The translations under genes and the position numbers were made by a program. This document shows, in pieces, positions 1 to 5,985 of a stretch of 8,225 bases of DNA. The DNA lies in assembly GCA_013154135.1 (NCBI GenBank), contig JAADDB010000106.1:1-8225 (forward strand), given 5' to 3'. The stretch's first letter is position 1. Each line of letters opens with the position of its first letter. The stretch comes from Chloroflexota bacterium (GTDB taxonomy: Bacteria > Chloroflexota > Anaerolineae > JAADDB01). A model generated the notes under the pieces. It did not search any database. It had not been told where the DNA came from and worked only from the letters and a program-made list of their open reading frames with translations.

Positions 1-81
1 AAAGCTCACCTCGAAGAACTGCCCATGGTCATCACCCCGGTGGTGGAACCCGGTGTCACCCGCGGGCAGGAAAGTAATTAG
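1..81 (+). CDS. C-terminal fragment of an unidentified protein
   Basis: Frame 1 is open from the first base to a TAG at 79-81, which gives the last 26 residues of a protein whose start lies outside the window. The tail reads about KAHLEELPMVITPVVEPG and then a short polar end. I see no domain motif and do not assign a function. The case for a real gene is the context: the next gene starts on the base immediately after this stop, and its Shine-Dalgarno-like AGGAAA (68-73) lies inside this reading frame. That is the usual geometry of two co-transcribed, translationally coupled genes. A glycan-related function would fit the neighbourhood but is a guess. Confidence 0.6.
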   Translation, partial: KAHLEELPMVITPVVEPGVTRGQESN

Positions 82-1065
82 ATGGTGCGCGAACGACTGA
101 CCTTGGGGGTCAAAATCCTCATCAGTGTCTCCCTGCTCCTCTACCTCATCCACCGGGTCGGAGGTGTCCACCAGGTCCTCCTCCAGATCCAGGGTATCCG
201 ACGGTCGTTTCTCCTTTGGGCTTTTCTCCTGTACATGGGGGCCGTTCTCCTGGGCAGCGTCAAGTGGTTTGTCCTCCTCCAGGCGCAGGGAGTGCAGGTC
301 CCTTACCGGGCGTTGGTGAAATACACGCTCATCGGCGCTTTCTTCAACAATGTGCTCCCGGCCAATGTGGGGGGCGATGTGGTGCGAGGATACGGGTTGG
401 CCCATCACACCGCGCGCTCCGAAGCCGCGGTCTCCGTGGTCATCGACCGGTTGGTGGGGTTGTTCGCGTTTTTGACGGCTGCAGCTGTGGCCGGGTCTGT
501 CCTTCTGCTCGCGGCTTCCAGGGGGTGGACGCACCTTTCGCCCCAGGGATGGGAGAATGTGCGGGTGCTCACGGCATTGGCTTGGGCCGCGGTGGGGGGC
601 ATGGGTGGGATGTTGGGGATCTTGCTCAGTCGGCGGAGTAAGCGTTGGTTGGAGGAGGTGTTGCAGCGGATGGGGCCGGCTCGTCCTCTCCTTCCCGTGT
701 TCCATCGAGTGGCCCAGGCGCTGAACGCGTATCGACATGCGTACCGGGCCCTGGTCGGTGCGGTGTGCATTTCCTGGGGAGTTTTGGTGTTGACTTCGCT
801 GGAGAATTGGATCCTCGCGTACGCGCTCCAGCCAGGCCGTGTGCCCTTCCTGTATGTACTCCTCTTCAACCCCCTTATCGCCTTTGCCTTGTTGATTCCT
901 CTGTCTGTGGGCGGGGTAGGCATTGGGCAAAGTGCGTATGTGTTCTTTTACAGCTTGGTGAATGTGCCCGAACGCTTGGCGTTTACCCTCTCCCTGGTCC
1001 ACCAACTGCTCGTCTATGCCAGCAGCCTGCCCGGCGCACTGCTGTGGCTCACGCGTCGTTCTTGA
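82..1065 (+). CDS. Flippase-like integral membrane protein (LPG synthase transmembrane-region / UPF0104 family)
   Basis: This is a 327-residue polytopic membrane protein of the family covering the membrane half of lysylphosphatidylglycerol synthase (MprF) and its stand-alone relatives, often annotated 'flippase-like domain-containing protein'. Diagnostic motifs are visible: FFNNVLPANVGGDVVRG (residues 87-103), SVVIDRLVGL (118-127) and the Gly-rich IPLSVGGVGIGQ (272-283). Hydrophobic segments lie near residues 7-23, 43-66, 122-144, 162-182, 223-243, 256-276 and 303-323. The length of about 330 residues is normal for the stand-alone form, and there is no C-terminal aminoacyl-transferase domain, so it is not a full MprF. 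The ATG directly follows the TAG of the upstream gene and has AGGAAA eight bases ahead of it. An alternative GTG at 85 is less likely. Family members are common beside glycosyltransferases in glycan and glycolipid clusters. Movement of a lipid or lipid-linked sugar is the usual suggestion, but the substrate here is unknown. Confidence 0.88.
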   Translation: MVRERLTLGVKILISVSLLLYLIHRVGGVHQVLLQIQGIRRSFLLWAFLLYMGAVLLGSVKWFVLLQAQGVQVPYRALVKYTLIGAFFNNVLPANVGGDVVRGYGLAHHTARSEAAVSVVIDRLVGLFAFLTAAAVAGSVLLLAASRGWTHLSPQGWENVRVLTALAWAAVGGMGGMLGILLSRRSKRWLEEVLQRMGPARPLLPVFHRVAQALNAYRHAYRALVGAVCISWGVLVLTSLENWILAYALQPGRVPFLYVLLFNPLIAFALLIPLSVGGVGIGQSAYVFFYSLVNVPERLAFTLSLVHQLLVYASSLPGALLWLTRRS

Positions 1066-1110
1066 AGAAAGCATGGAGGACGGCCGGGCACGGATGGGAC
1101 CACGTTAGCC

Positions 1111-1199
1111 CGGACAAAACTGTTTTCTTCGGTGGGGCATTGATAAGACACCGGGATCCCGACGCGTCCACCTTCAGGCGGCCTCCCGAGTTTTGTCCG
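1111..1199. repeat. 11-bp perfect inverted repeat flanking and entering the promoter of the glycosidase gene
   Basis: CGGACAAAACT at 1111-1121 is exactly repeated in inverted orientation as AGTTTTGTCCG at 1189-1199, with 67 bases between the arms. The right arm contains the proposed -35 element (TTGTCC, 1193-1198). The left arm overlaps a second small palindrome, AAAACTGTTTT (1116-1126). Paired sites of this kind, one on top of a -35 and one about 78 bp upstream, look like a double operator for a DNA-bending or looping regulator. No protein is identified. A transcript hairpin is less likely because the loop is long. Confidence 0.4.
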
Positions 1200-1222
1200 T
1201 CCATCCATGGGGTTGGTATAAT
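1193..1222 (+). promoter_or_regulatory. Extended -10 sigma-70-type promoter for the glycosidase / GT-C genes
   Basis: TTGTCC (1193-1198) and a consensus TATAAT (1217-1222) are separated by 18 bp, and TGG sits directly before the -10 to give an extended -10 (TGnTATAAT). Initiation would fall near 1229 and leave a 5' leader of about 65 nt. The glycosidase gene begins at 1294 with GGAGG at 1282-1286, seven bases from the ATG. The rest of 1066-1293 holds only the inverted repeat and a weak hairpin (CCGGGC 1084-1089 with GCCCGG 1108-1113) followed by a T-rich stretch. That hairpin might weakly end transcription of the preceding gene. Confidence 0.62.
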
Positions 1223-1293
1223 GGGCGAAAATCCACTGCCACTTCATCTCAAGCACCGGCGTCCCACCGCACCAACCTGCCGGAGGTTAAGTA

Positions 1294-3159
1294 ATGCAGC
1301 GAGGAACCCCTTGGCTTATTGGCATAACCGTAGTGTTTCTCTTGGTCATCTCATCCCTGATCCTTCCCCCCGCGGAGATGGCATCCATCCAGGGCAAGTA
1401 CACTCCGACCGCGGCACCAAAGGCGGTTGAATCCCCCTTTGGTGTGGAATTCGTCGGGGGCATTGTTTCCGCGGCCACCTCTTCGGACATCCAGGCGATT
1501 CACGATGTGGGCGCCTCGTGGGTGCGCGTGGCCGTCTTTTGGGGTCAACTGCAGCCTCGTGAGGATACCGCGATTGACTGGGCTCCGGTGGACGCGGGGT
1601 TTCAGCGCCTGGCCGACCTGGGATTACACCCCATCGTGGTCATCCGGGACATTCCGTCCTGGGCCGCAATGGAGCATCCCACCCTCCACGACACCCCTTC
1701 CTGTGGACCGGTCCGTGAGGACAGGATGTCGGCCTATCTCCGCTTTGTGGAGACCCTTGTCCGCCGTTACAGCAAGCCTCCCTACAACGTGAAGTACTGG
1801 GAGATCTACAACGAACCGGACAAAATCTACCGCATTCGCCCGGACATCGACATCGGCGGGTGTTTTGGGGAGATCTGGTACGACGAGTACGTGCGCATCC
1901 TCCGTGGGGTCTACCAGACCATCAAGAGCGTTGACCCGGACGCGGTGGTCGCGTTCGGGGGCGTGGCGCATGATTGGTTCTACTACCCCGGCACGCCCTA
2001 CCCCCGCAGCGGCTTGTTCGACCCCTACTTTCTGGATGAGGTCATTGACAAACGGCGGGGCGGGGATTGGTTCGACGTGATGAACTTCCACACTTACTAC
2101 GCGTGGCGGTGGTATTGGGAGTACTACGGCTACGGTAAGGACGTGTTGGCCAAGTACAATTATATGAAGGACCAGCTGGCCCAGTACGGCTACCCCGACA
2201 AGCCCATCATCATCACCGAGACGGGCATGCGCAGCTACGACGCCAACCACCCGGAATTGGTGTCCGAACACACACAAGCCCGCTACGTGCTCCGCCTGTT
2301 CGCCCGCATCCTCACCGTCCTGTACGACCGGCCATTTGTTTGGTATTCGATTCGGGATGGGGGGGACACGCATGGTCTTTTGCGGAAGGATGGGTCTCCC
2401 AAGCCCGCGTTTGACGTGTATCGCTTTGGCGTGGCCCAGTTCACGGGCGCCCGCTTTTTGGGGATGACCTCGGATTACGGGAATACCATCGAGGGATACC
2501 GGTACGAAAAGAACGGCCAGGAATTCTGGGTCCTCTGGTACAAGGACGGTTCATCCTACGCCACCCGAAACATCCCCATCCCCTGGCCTCGTGTGCGGAT
2601 CACGGACATGTTCGGTCATGTCCAGTCCGTGGTGGAGGATGGAGGCCCTGGTGACGGGGATGGGACGGCAAACGGCCAAGTGGTTGTCCCCATTCCCCAT
2701 GATCCCGTTTACGTGGATTCGCCCGATGGGCCCATTGGGGAACCCACGCCAACGCCTACTCCGACGCCCACTCCCACGCCCACTTTCACGCCTACCCCCT
2801 CGCCCACGCCCCTTTGGGAGTACAGGCACTACATGCCGTGGCTTCCTTCCACGGGCTTTCGCCCCACGACTTCTGCTTGGGAGCACAAGCACTATGTGCC
2901 CTGGCTTCCCTTCACAGGTTCTCGCCCCCGTTCCTCCGAACGGGCGCCGGGCTTGGCTCGCATGGCGTCGAGCCAAGCCTCCCAATCCCCTTGGCCCACC
3001 CCCACCCCGACGTTGACCACCTTCCAGGAGCGGGTTACCGTATATCGTCCCGGTCTTTGGCACCGTTGGGGGCTGTATGTGACCGTCGCGGGTCTCTTTG
3101 GCCTCTCCCTGGTCACTTTGGTCGTCACCACGTACATCACCGAGCGGAATGAGACATGA
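1294..3159 (+). CDS. Membrane-anchored clan GH-A glycoside hydrolase with Pro-Thr linker and duplicated LPxTG-like module
   Basis: The protein has 621 residues. An N-terminal hydrophobic signal or anchor (about 7-24) is followed by a TIM-barrel catalytic domain (about 45-385). The clan GH-A residues are recognisable: acid/base Glu174 in YWEIYNEPD, after a strand, and nucleophile Glu309 in IIITETG. VRVAVFWGQLQP (77-88) and FHTYYA (265-270) fit barrel strand ends. GH39 or GH5-like is the best guess. A probable beta-sandwich-like tail follows (about 385-475, with YRYEKNGQEFWVLWYKDG). Then come a Pro-Thr linker (484-506), two tandem 21-residue modules (508-549) containing LPSTG and LPFTG, a second short PTPTPT stretch (568-573), and a membrane helix (about 592-612) with a short TERNET tail. 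The ATG is supported by GGAGG seven bases upstream. The gene overlaps the next one by ATGA. A membrane-held glycosidase in an exopolysaccharide cluster resembles PslG-type hydrolases. The true substrate is unknown. Confidence 0.85.
   Translation: MQRGTPWLIGITVVFLLVISSLILPPAEMASIQGKYTPTAAPKAVESPFGVEFVGGIVSAATSSDIQAIHDVGASWVRVAVFWGQLQPREDTAIDWAPVDAGFQRLADLGLHPIVVIRDIPSWAAMEHPTLHDTPSCGPVREDRMSAYLRFVETLVRRYSKPPYNVKYWEIYNEPDKIYRIRPDIDIGGCFGEIWYDEYVRILRGVYQTIKSVDPDAVVAFGGVAHDWFYYPGTPYPRSGLFDPYFLDEVIDKRRGGDWFDVMNFHTYYAWRWYWEYYGYGKDVLAKYNYMKDQLAQYGYPDKPIIITETGMRSYDANHPELVSEHTQARYVLRLFARILTVLYDRPFVWYSIRDGGDTHGLLRKDGSPKPAFDVYRFGVAQFTGARFLGMTSDYGNTIEGYRYEKNGQEFWVLWYKDGSSYATRNIPIPWPRVRITDMFGHVQSVVEDGGPGDGDGTANGQVVVPIPHDPVYVDSPDGPIGEPTPTPTPTPTPTPTFTPTPSPTPLWEYRHYMPWLPSTGFRPTTSAWEHKHYVPWLPFTGSRPRSSERAPGLARMASSQASQSPWPTPTPTLTTFQERVTVYRPGLWHRWGLYVTVAGLFGLSLVTLVVTTYITERNET
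2743..2811 (+). repeat. Pro-Thr repeat encoding the linker of the glycosidase
   Basis: A run of alternating Pro and Thr codons (CCN-ACN), interrupted once by Phe and once by Ser, encodes residues 484-506. Synonymous third positions vary (CCC, CCA, CCT, CCG; ACG, ACT, ACC), so the repeat is kept at the protein level and not as a recent DNA slippage tract. Such linkers are very common in secreted Chloroflexota proteins, usually just ahead of a C-terminal surface module. Here it separates the catalytic part from the LPxTG-like modules. Confidence 0.9.
2815..2940 (+). repeat. Two tandem 63-bp in-frame units encoding an LPxTG-containing module
   Basis: Unit 1 (2815-2877) and unit 2 (2878-2940) abut exactly and match at 45 of 63 bases by hand alignment. 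Nearly all matches lie in the first 51 bases. Each encodes 21 residues of the pattern WE-x-x-HY-x-PWLP-x-TG-x-RP. Unit 1 contains LPSTG (residues 517-521, bases 2842-2856) and unit 2 contains LPFTG (538-542, bases 2905-2919). Several differences are synonymous (TAC/TAT, CCG/CCC, CCT/CCC, ACG/ACA, GGC/GGT), which suggests an old duplication under protein-level constraint. Confidence 0.85.
2950..2979. repeat. 11-bp perfect hairpin inside the glycosidase coding sequence
   Basis: GGCTTGGCTCG (2950-2960) and CGAGCCAAGCC (2969-2979) are perfect reverse complements around an 8-base loop. A G-T wobble could extend the stem by one pair. It lies in the low-complexity part of the protein (around residues 553-562) between the LPxTG-like modules and the C-terminal helix. 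No T-run follows, so it is not an intrinsic terminator. It could be a small palindromic insert tolerated in a disordered linker, or an mRNA structure. Confidence 0.75.
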
Positions 3160-4538
3160 GGATCCCGAAGCTTTCCTGGAGACACGCGTACATCGTCGCT
3201 CTGATCGCGGGTTTCTTCCACCTCCTCTTCTATGCCGTCTGGATCCCGCCGTGGCAGTTTCCCGATGAGCCGCGACACTTTGAGTACGTTCGCCTGGTGG
3301 ACGAGTTGGGCCACGCGCCGGGGTGGAATGAGCGGGACTTGGATTTGGAAGTCGCGATCACCCGCTCCATGGCCAAGTATGATTTCTGGCGTTTTGGCTT
3401 TGCCGTGGGACCTTATGTGCCGGGCCAAGATGTGAATTTCGCGGATGTGTGGACGTCCGGGTACCAGAATGTCCACTTCCATCCTCCCCTGTATTACCGG
3501 CTGATGGCCTGGCTCACCGGGTTTATCCCCCTTCAGGCCCTGGAGACTCAACTGTTCCTTCTCCGCTTGATATCCGTGCTCATAGCCACATTCTCCCTCG
3601 CGGTGATGGGACTGACGGGGGTGGCTTTGCGAAATTGGCGGTGGGGATTTGGAATTGTGGTTTTCGCTGCCTTGCTGCCCAATCGCGCGTTCATCCAAGC
3701 GTCGGTGAACAACGATGTGCTGGCGGAATTCTTCGCCGCGTGGGTCGTCACCAGTGGGGTGGTGATCATGCGCCGAGGGTGGCGTGCTGTCCCTCTCGTG
3801 CTCCTGGTAGGCAGTCTGATCCTCGCGGTGATGACCAAGCGGTCCACCGTCTTTCTGGTGTTCTACGCGGCCGCGGCGTTGGCAGTGGGCGGCTGGTTCC
3901 ACCACGCGTCGACCCGACACGGTTGGCTCTCCAAGGGGCTCATTGTGGGGGGAACACTGCTATTTCTGGCCTTGGCGGTCGGAGCCGCGTGGTATGCGGG
4001 TCGGGTGCAGATCTTGGGGGATCGCCTGTTGGCCCTCCTCCACCCCGCGGCCCTATACCAGGCTCTTCGCCGGGTTCCGTGGCATGAGTACACGACGGTC
4101 ATGTTCCAGAGTTTTTGGGCCCGGTTGGGTTGGCTGCGCATTGTGCTCCCATCCCCCACGTACCACATTCTCTGGCTGCTGACGGGCGGCGCGTTCCTCG
4201 GCTGGCTGGGCAGGCTGGTCGACTGGTGGCGGAATCCCTCACCCGGACGGGCCCAGGACGCAAGCATCGGGGCGGTTTTCCTCTTCACCGTCCTCGTCCA
4301 ATGGGGGATGGTCATTGGCAAGGAGATGCTCCACTTCTCCGGAACGCTTCACATGGTGCCTCAGGGCCGGTATTTATATCCCTTCCTGCCGGTGTACGCC
4401 CTGTTTTACGTGGGGGGATGGGAGTGGGGGTTGCGCAAGGCCCGTCTGCCCGCGATGACGGTCATCGTTGTTGCCCTGACCCTGTTCGCCCTCTTCGCGG
4501 TGTGGCACACGATGGGATATTTCTACGGCACGGGATGA
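3156..4538 (+). CDS. Polytopic GT-C-type glycosyltransferase (DUF2142 / ArnT-like membrane protein)
   Basis: This is a 460-residue membrane protein with about ten to twelve hydrophobic segments. Motifs match the GT-C / DUF2142 pattern: an acidic first loop PDEPRHFEYV (36-45) just after the first helix, where GT-C enzymes carry the catalytic or metal-binding acid, then HPPLYY (109-114), PNRAFIQASVNNDVL (175-189), MTKRS (226-230) and QGRYLYPFLP (403-412) near the end. Enzymes of this fold take a sugar from a polyprenyl-phosphate donor on the outer face of the membrane and pass it to a lipid, protein or polysaccharide. The acceptor cannot be told from sequence. The ATG overlaps the stop of the glycosidase gene as ATGA and has only a weak Shine-Dalgarno, so translational coupling with the hydrolase is likely. 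That pairing suggests both act on the same extracytoplasmic glycan. Confidence 0.8.
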   Translation: MRIPKLSWRHAYIVALIAGFFHLLFYAVWIPPWQFPDEPRHFEYVRLVDELGHAPGWNERDLDLEVAITRSMAKYDFWRFGFAVGPYVPGQDVNFADVWTSGYQNVHFHPPLYYRLMAWLTGFIPLQALETQLFLLRLISVLIATFSLAVMGLTGVALRNWRWGFGIVVFAALLPNRAFIQASVNNDVLAEFFAAWVVTSGVVIMRRGWRAVPLVLLVGSLILAVMTKRSTVFLVFYAAAALAVGGWFHHASTRHGWLSKGLIVGGTLLFLALAVGAAWYAGRVQILGDRLLALLHPAALYQALRRVPWHEYTTVMFQSFWARLGWLRIVLPSPTYHILWLLTGGAFLGWLGRLVDWWRNPSPGRAQDASIGAVFLFTVLVQWGMVIGKEMLHFSGTLHMVPQGRYLYPFLPVYALFYVGGWEWGLRKARLPAMTVIVVALTLFALFAVWHTMGYFYGTG

Positions 4539-4598
4539 TGCACAAGCGTGTGAACACCCCGTCCTGGCTGGCTCACACCGAACTCGCTAACACTTTGG

Positions 4599-4623
4599 AG
4601 GCGGGATGCCGACGCTCCCGCCT
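4599..4623 (+). terminator. GC-rich hairpin after the GT-C gene, possible terminator
   Basis: AGGCGGGA (4599-4606) pairs perfectly with TCCCGCCT (4616-4623) around a 9-base loop, about 60 bases after the stop at 4538. The only T-run (TTTTT, 4646-4650) is 23 bases further on. It is therefore not a standard intrinsic terminator, but it may slow or stop polymerase or protect the 3' end of the transcript. It lies just ahead of the next promoter, where an operon boundary would be expected. Confidence 0.35.
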
Positions 4624-4648
4624 GGCTTCCCACCCAAAACATCGCTTT

Positions 4649-4677
4649 TTGCCATAGCTCCGGAATAGGAATAAGAT
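4649..4677 (+). promoter_or_regulatory. Sigma-70-type promoter for the Wzz-like gene
   Basis: TTGCCA (4649-4654) and TAAGAT (4672-4677) are separated by exactly 17 bp, with four of six and five of six consensus bases respectively. Initiation would fall near 4684 and give a leader of about 44 nt before the ATG at 4728. The 189-bp gap that contains it is the only place between 1294 and 5978 on the plus strand where a new transcript would make sense. Confidence 0.5.
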
Positions 4678-4686
4678 GGGTGGGAA

Positions 4687-4701
4687 GGGGAATACTTCCC
4701 C
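4687..4701 (+). other. Small hairpin in the 5' leader of the Wzz-like gene
   Basis: GGGGAA (4687-4692) pairs with TTCCCC (4696-4701) around a TAC loop. It would sit within a few bases of the predicted 5' end of the transcript and about 12 bases ahead of the GAGGGG Shine-Dalgarno (4714-4719). A 5'-terminal stem of this kind often stabilises an mRNA. Pairing of TTCCCC or CCCC with the GAGGGG ribosome-binding site instead of with GGGGAA is also possible and would hide the site. Confidence 0.45.
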
Positions 4702-4727
4702 AACTTCGCTTATGAGGGGCTAATCAT

Positions 4728-5978
4728 ATGCCGACGACCCATATCGCACTCCTGGATGGATGGCTTCGTTTGGTTGGGGGAACCCGAGAGCGGGTGCGAA
4801 GGATTGTTCTGTGGACTTTGCTTCTTGCTGTGTTGGGCGCGCTTCTGGCCGCGTGGCAGGCGTGGCGTTCCCCCACCCTCTACCAAGTGGAAGTGACCTT
4901 GGCCGTCTATCCCGACCACTATCGGTGGATCATGGATCCTCACCTCCAGACGCTGAACCGCCCCCGCAACGATGCCCGGAACATGGCCATGGTCATGGCC
5001 AAAGGTCCGGATGTCCTGAACGCGGTCATCAAACGCATGGGAGACCGCCTGCCCGAGGACCTGCGCGATCGGACGGAATTGGGCAAACACCTGGTCGTGC
5101 GGGGGGGACAAGGACTCTACGTCTACCTTACCGTGGCCGGCGTGGACCGGGAGTTGGCCCAGGAATTGGCTCGGGTATGGGCAGAAGAGGTGGAACTCCA
5201 GACAGAACGCACCTTCTACCGGTACGACTCGGATATCCCCGTCCTCCAGGAACAGCTTTTGGATGTGGAGCAGAAGTTGAAGATCGCGGAAAAGGCCCTG
5301 GAGGCGTTCCGTGCCCGGACAGGGCTCGGGCTGGTGGACGAATCCCGGGTGGCTGTGGTTGTCAGCAACGAGCGGGGTATTCAGCCGGGGCTCGGAGGGT
5401 TTAACACCACCGTGTTGGAGCTGGGGACCGTCAACAAGGAACTGGCCATGTACCGCCATGCCCGGCGGACCCTGGAGGACCTGGTAGCCCAGGTGAAGGA
5501 TGCCCAAGTGCATCACCGTCCTGTGCGGGAAGTCCCCCTGGAGTGGGTGGATGACCTGGCGCCGGTCGTCAAGCGGGGGTATATCTCATACGAGAAACTG
5601 CGCGCGCTGGGGGATGATTACGACGCCATCGTTCAGGCTCTGAACCAGGAGATCGCCGACCTCCAGCCGGCCATCCAGACGTTAGAAGCCCGTTCCCAGA
5701 CCTTGCAGGGACAACTCTCCTCCGAGCTCACCCAGATGCGGGAACTCCTCCGCCAACAACAGTCCGTCGAAGTCCTCTACAAGGCGTTGTTGACCAAACA
5801 ACACGAGCTCAAGGCGGAAGCGGCTGTTGCCAGCAATTTCGTGGATGTCCTGGAAGTCCGGGAGCCCGCGGTGTCGGGCCTGGTGAGTGTGGGGCTGCAC
5901 GCGGTCGCCGGGTTTATCCTGGGCGGGTTCCTGGGGTTCGCCCTCAGCACCACCTGGTATGCAATCAAGCGTTCCTGA
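4728..5978 (+). CDS. Wzz/GumC-type polysaccharide co-polymerase (chain-length determinant), no kinase domain
   Basis: The protein has 416 residues with the typical polysaccharide co-polymerase plan: a cytoplasmic N-terminus, a first membrane helix (about 26-46), a long extracytoplasmic region, and a second helix (about 383-407) before a short basic tail (AIKRS). The segment after helix 1 (SPTLYQVEVTLAVYP) matches the opening of Wzz domains. Residues about 140-200 and 295-365 are rich in charged heptad-like helix, fitting the coiled-coil arm. VLEVREPAVSGLVSVGL (374-390) matches the conserved approach to the last helix. No Walker A or Tyr-rich tail of a bacterial tyrosine kinase is present, so any kinase partner must be encoded elsewhere. 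It would set polymer length together with a Wzy-type polymerase that is not in this window. The ATG has GAGGGG eight bases upstream. Confidence 0.76.
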   Translation: MPTTHIALLDGWLRLVGGTRERVRRIVLWTLLLAVLGALLAAWQAWRSPTLYQVEVTLAVYPDHYRWIMDPHLQTLNRPRNDARNMAMVMAKGPDVLNAVIKRMGDRLPEDLRDRTELGKHLVVRGGQGLYVYLTVAGVDRELAQELARVWAEEVELQTERTFYRYDSDIPVLQEQLLDVEQKLKIAEKALEAFRARTGLGLVDESRVAVVVSNERGIQPGLGGFNTTVLELGTVNKELAMYRHARRTLEDLVAQVKDAQVHHRPVREVPLEWVDDLAPVVKRGYISYEKLRALGDDYDAIVQALNQEIADLQPAIQTLEARSQTLQGQLSSELTQMRELLRQQQSVEVLYKALLTKQHELKAEAAVASNFVDVLEVREPAVSGLVSVGLHAVAGFILGGFLGFALSTTWYAIKRS

Positions 5979-5985
5979 GCGCTCA
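5976..5985. other. Palindrome containing both stop codons of two convergent genes
   Basis: TGAGCGCTCA is a perfect 10-bp palindrome. Its left TGA ends the plus-strand Wzz-like gene and its right TCA is the complement of the TGA ending the minus-strand fusion gene, which leaves only GCGC between them. There is no room for a terminator for either gene, so the two transcripts probably overlap at their 3' ends. Confidence 0.85.

Noticed and set aside
1624..2373. Long open frame (249 codons) on the minus strand
   Set aside because: It lies fully antisense to the glycosidase catalytic domain, whose conserved NEP and TE motifs settle the coding strand. Its predicted protein has no recognisable motif.
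2892..3920. Open frame of 342 codons on the minus strand
   Set aside because: It spans the junction of two well-supported plus-strand genes and its product is low-complexity, rich in His, Arg and Gly.
4710..5516. Long open frame (268 codons) on the minus strand
   Set aside because: Antisense to the Wzz-like gene. It arises from GC-rich codon composition, and the plus-strand frame has a promoter, a ribosome-binding site and a family-like domain plan.
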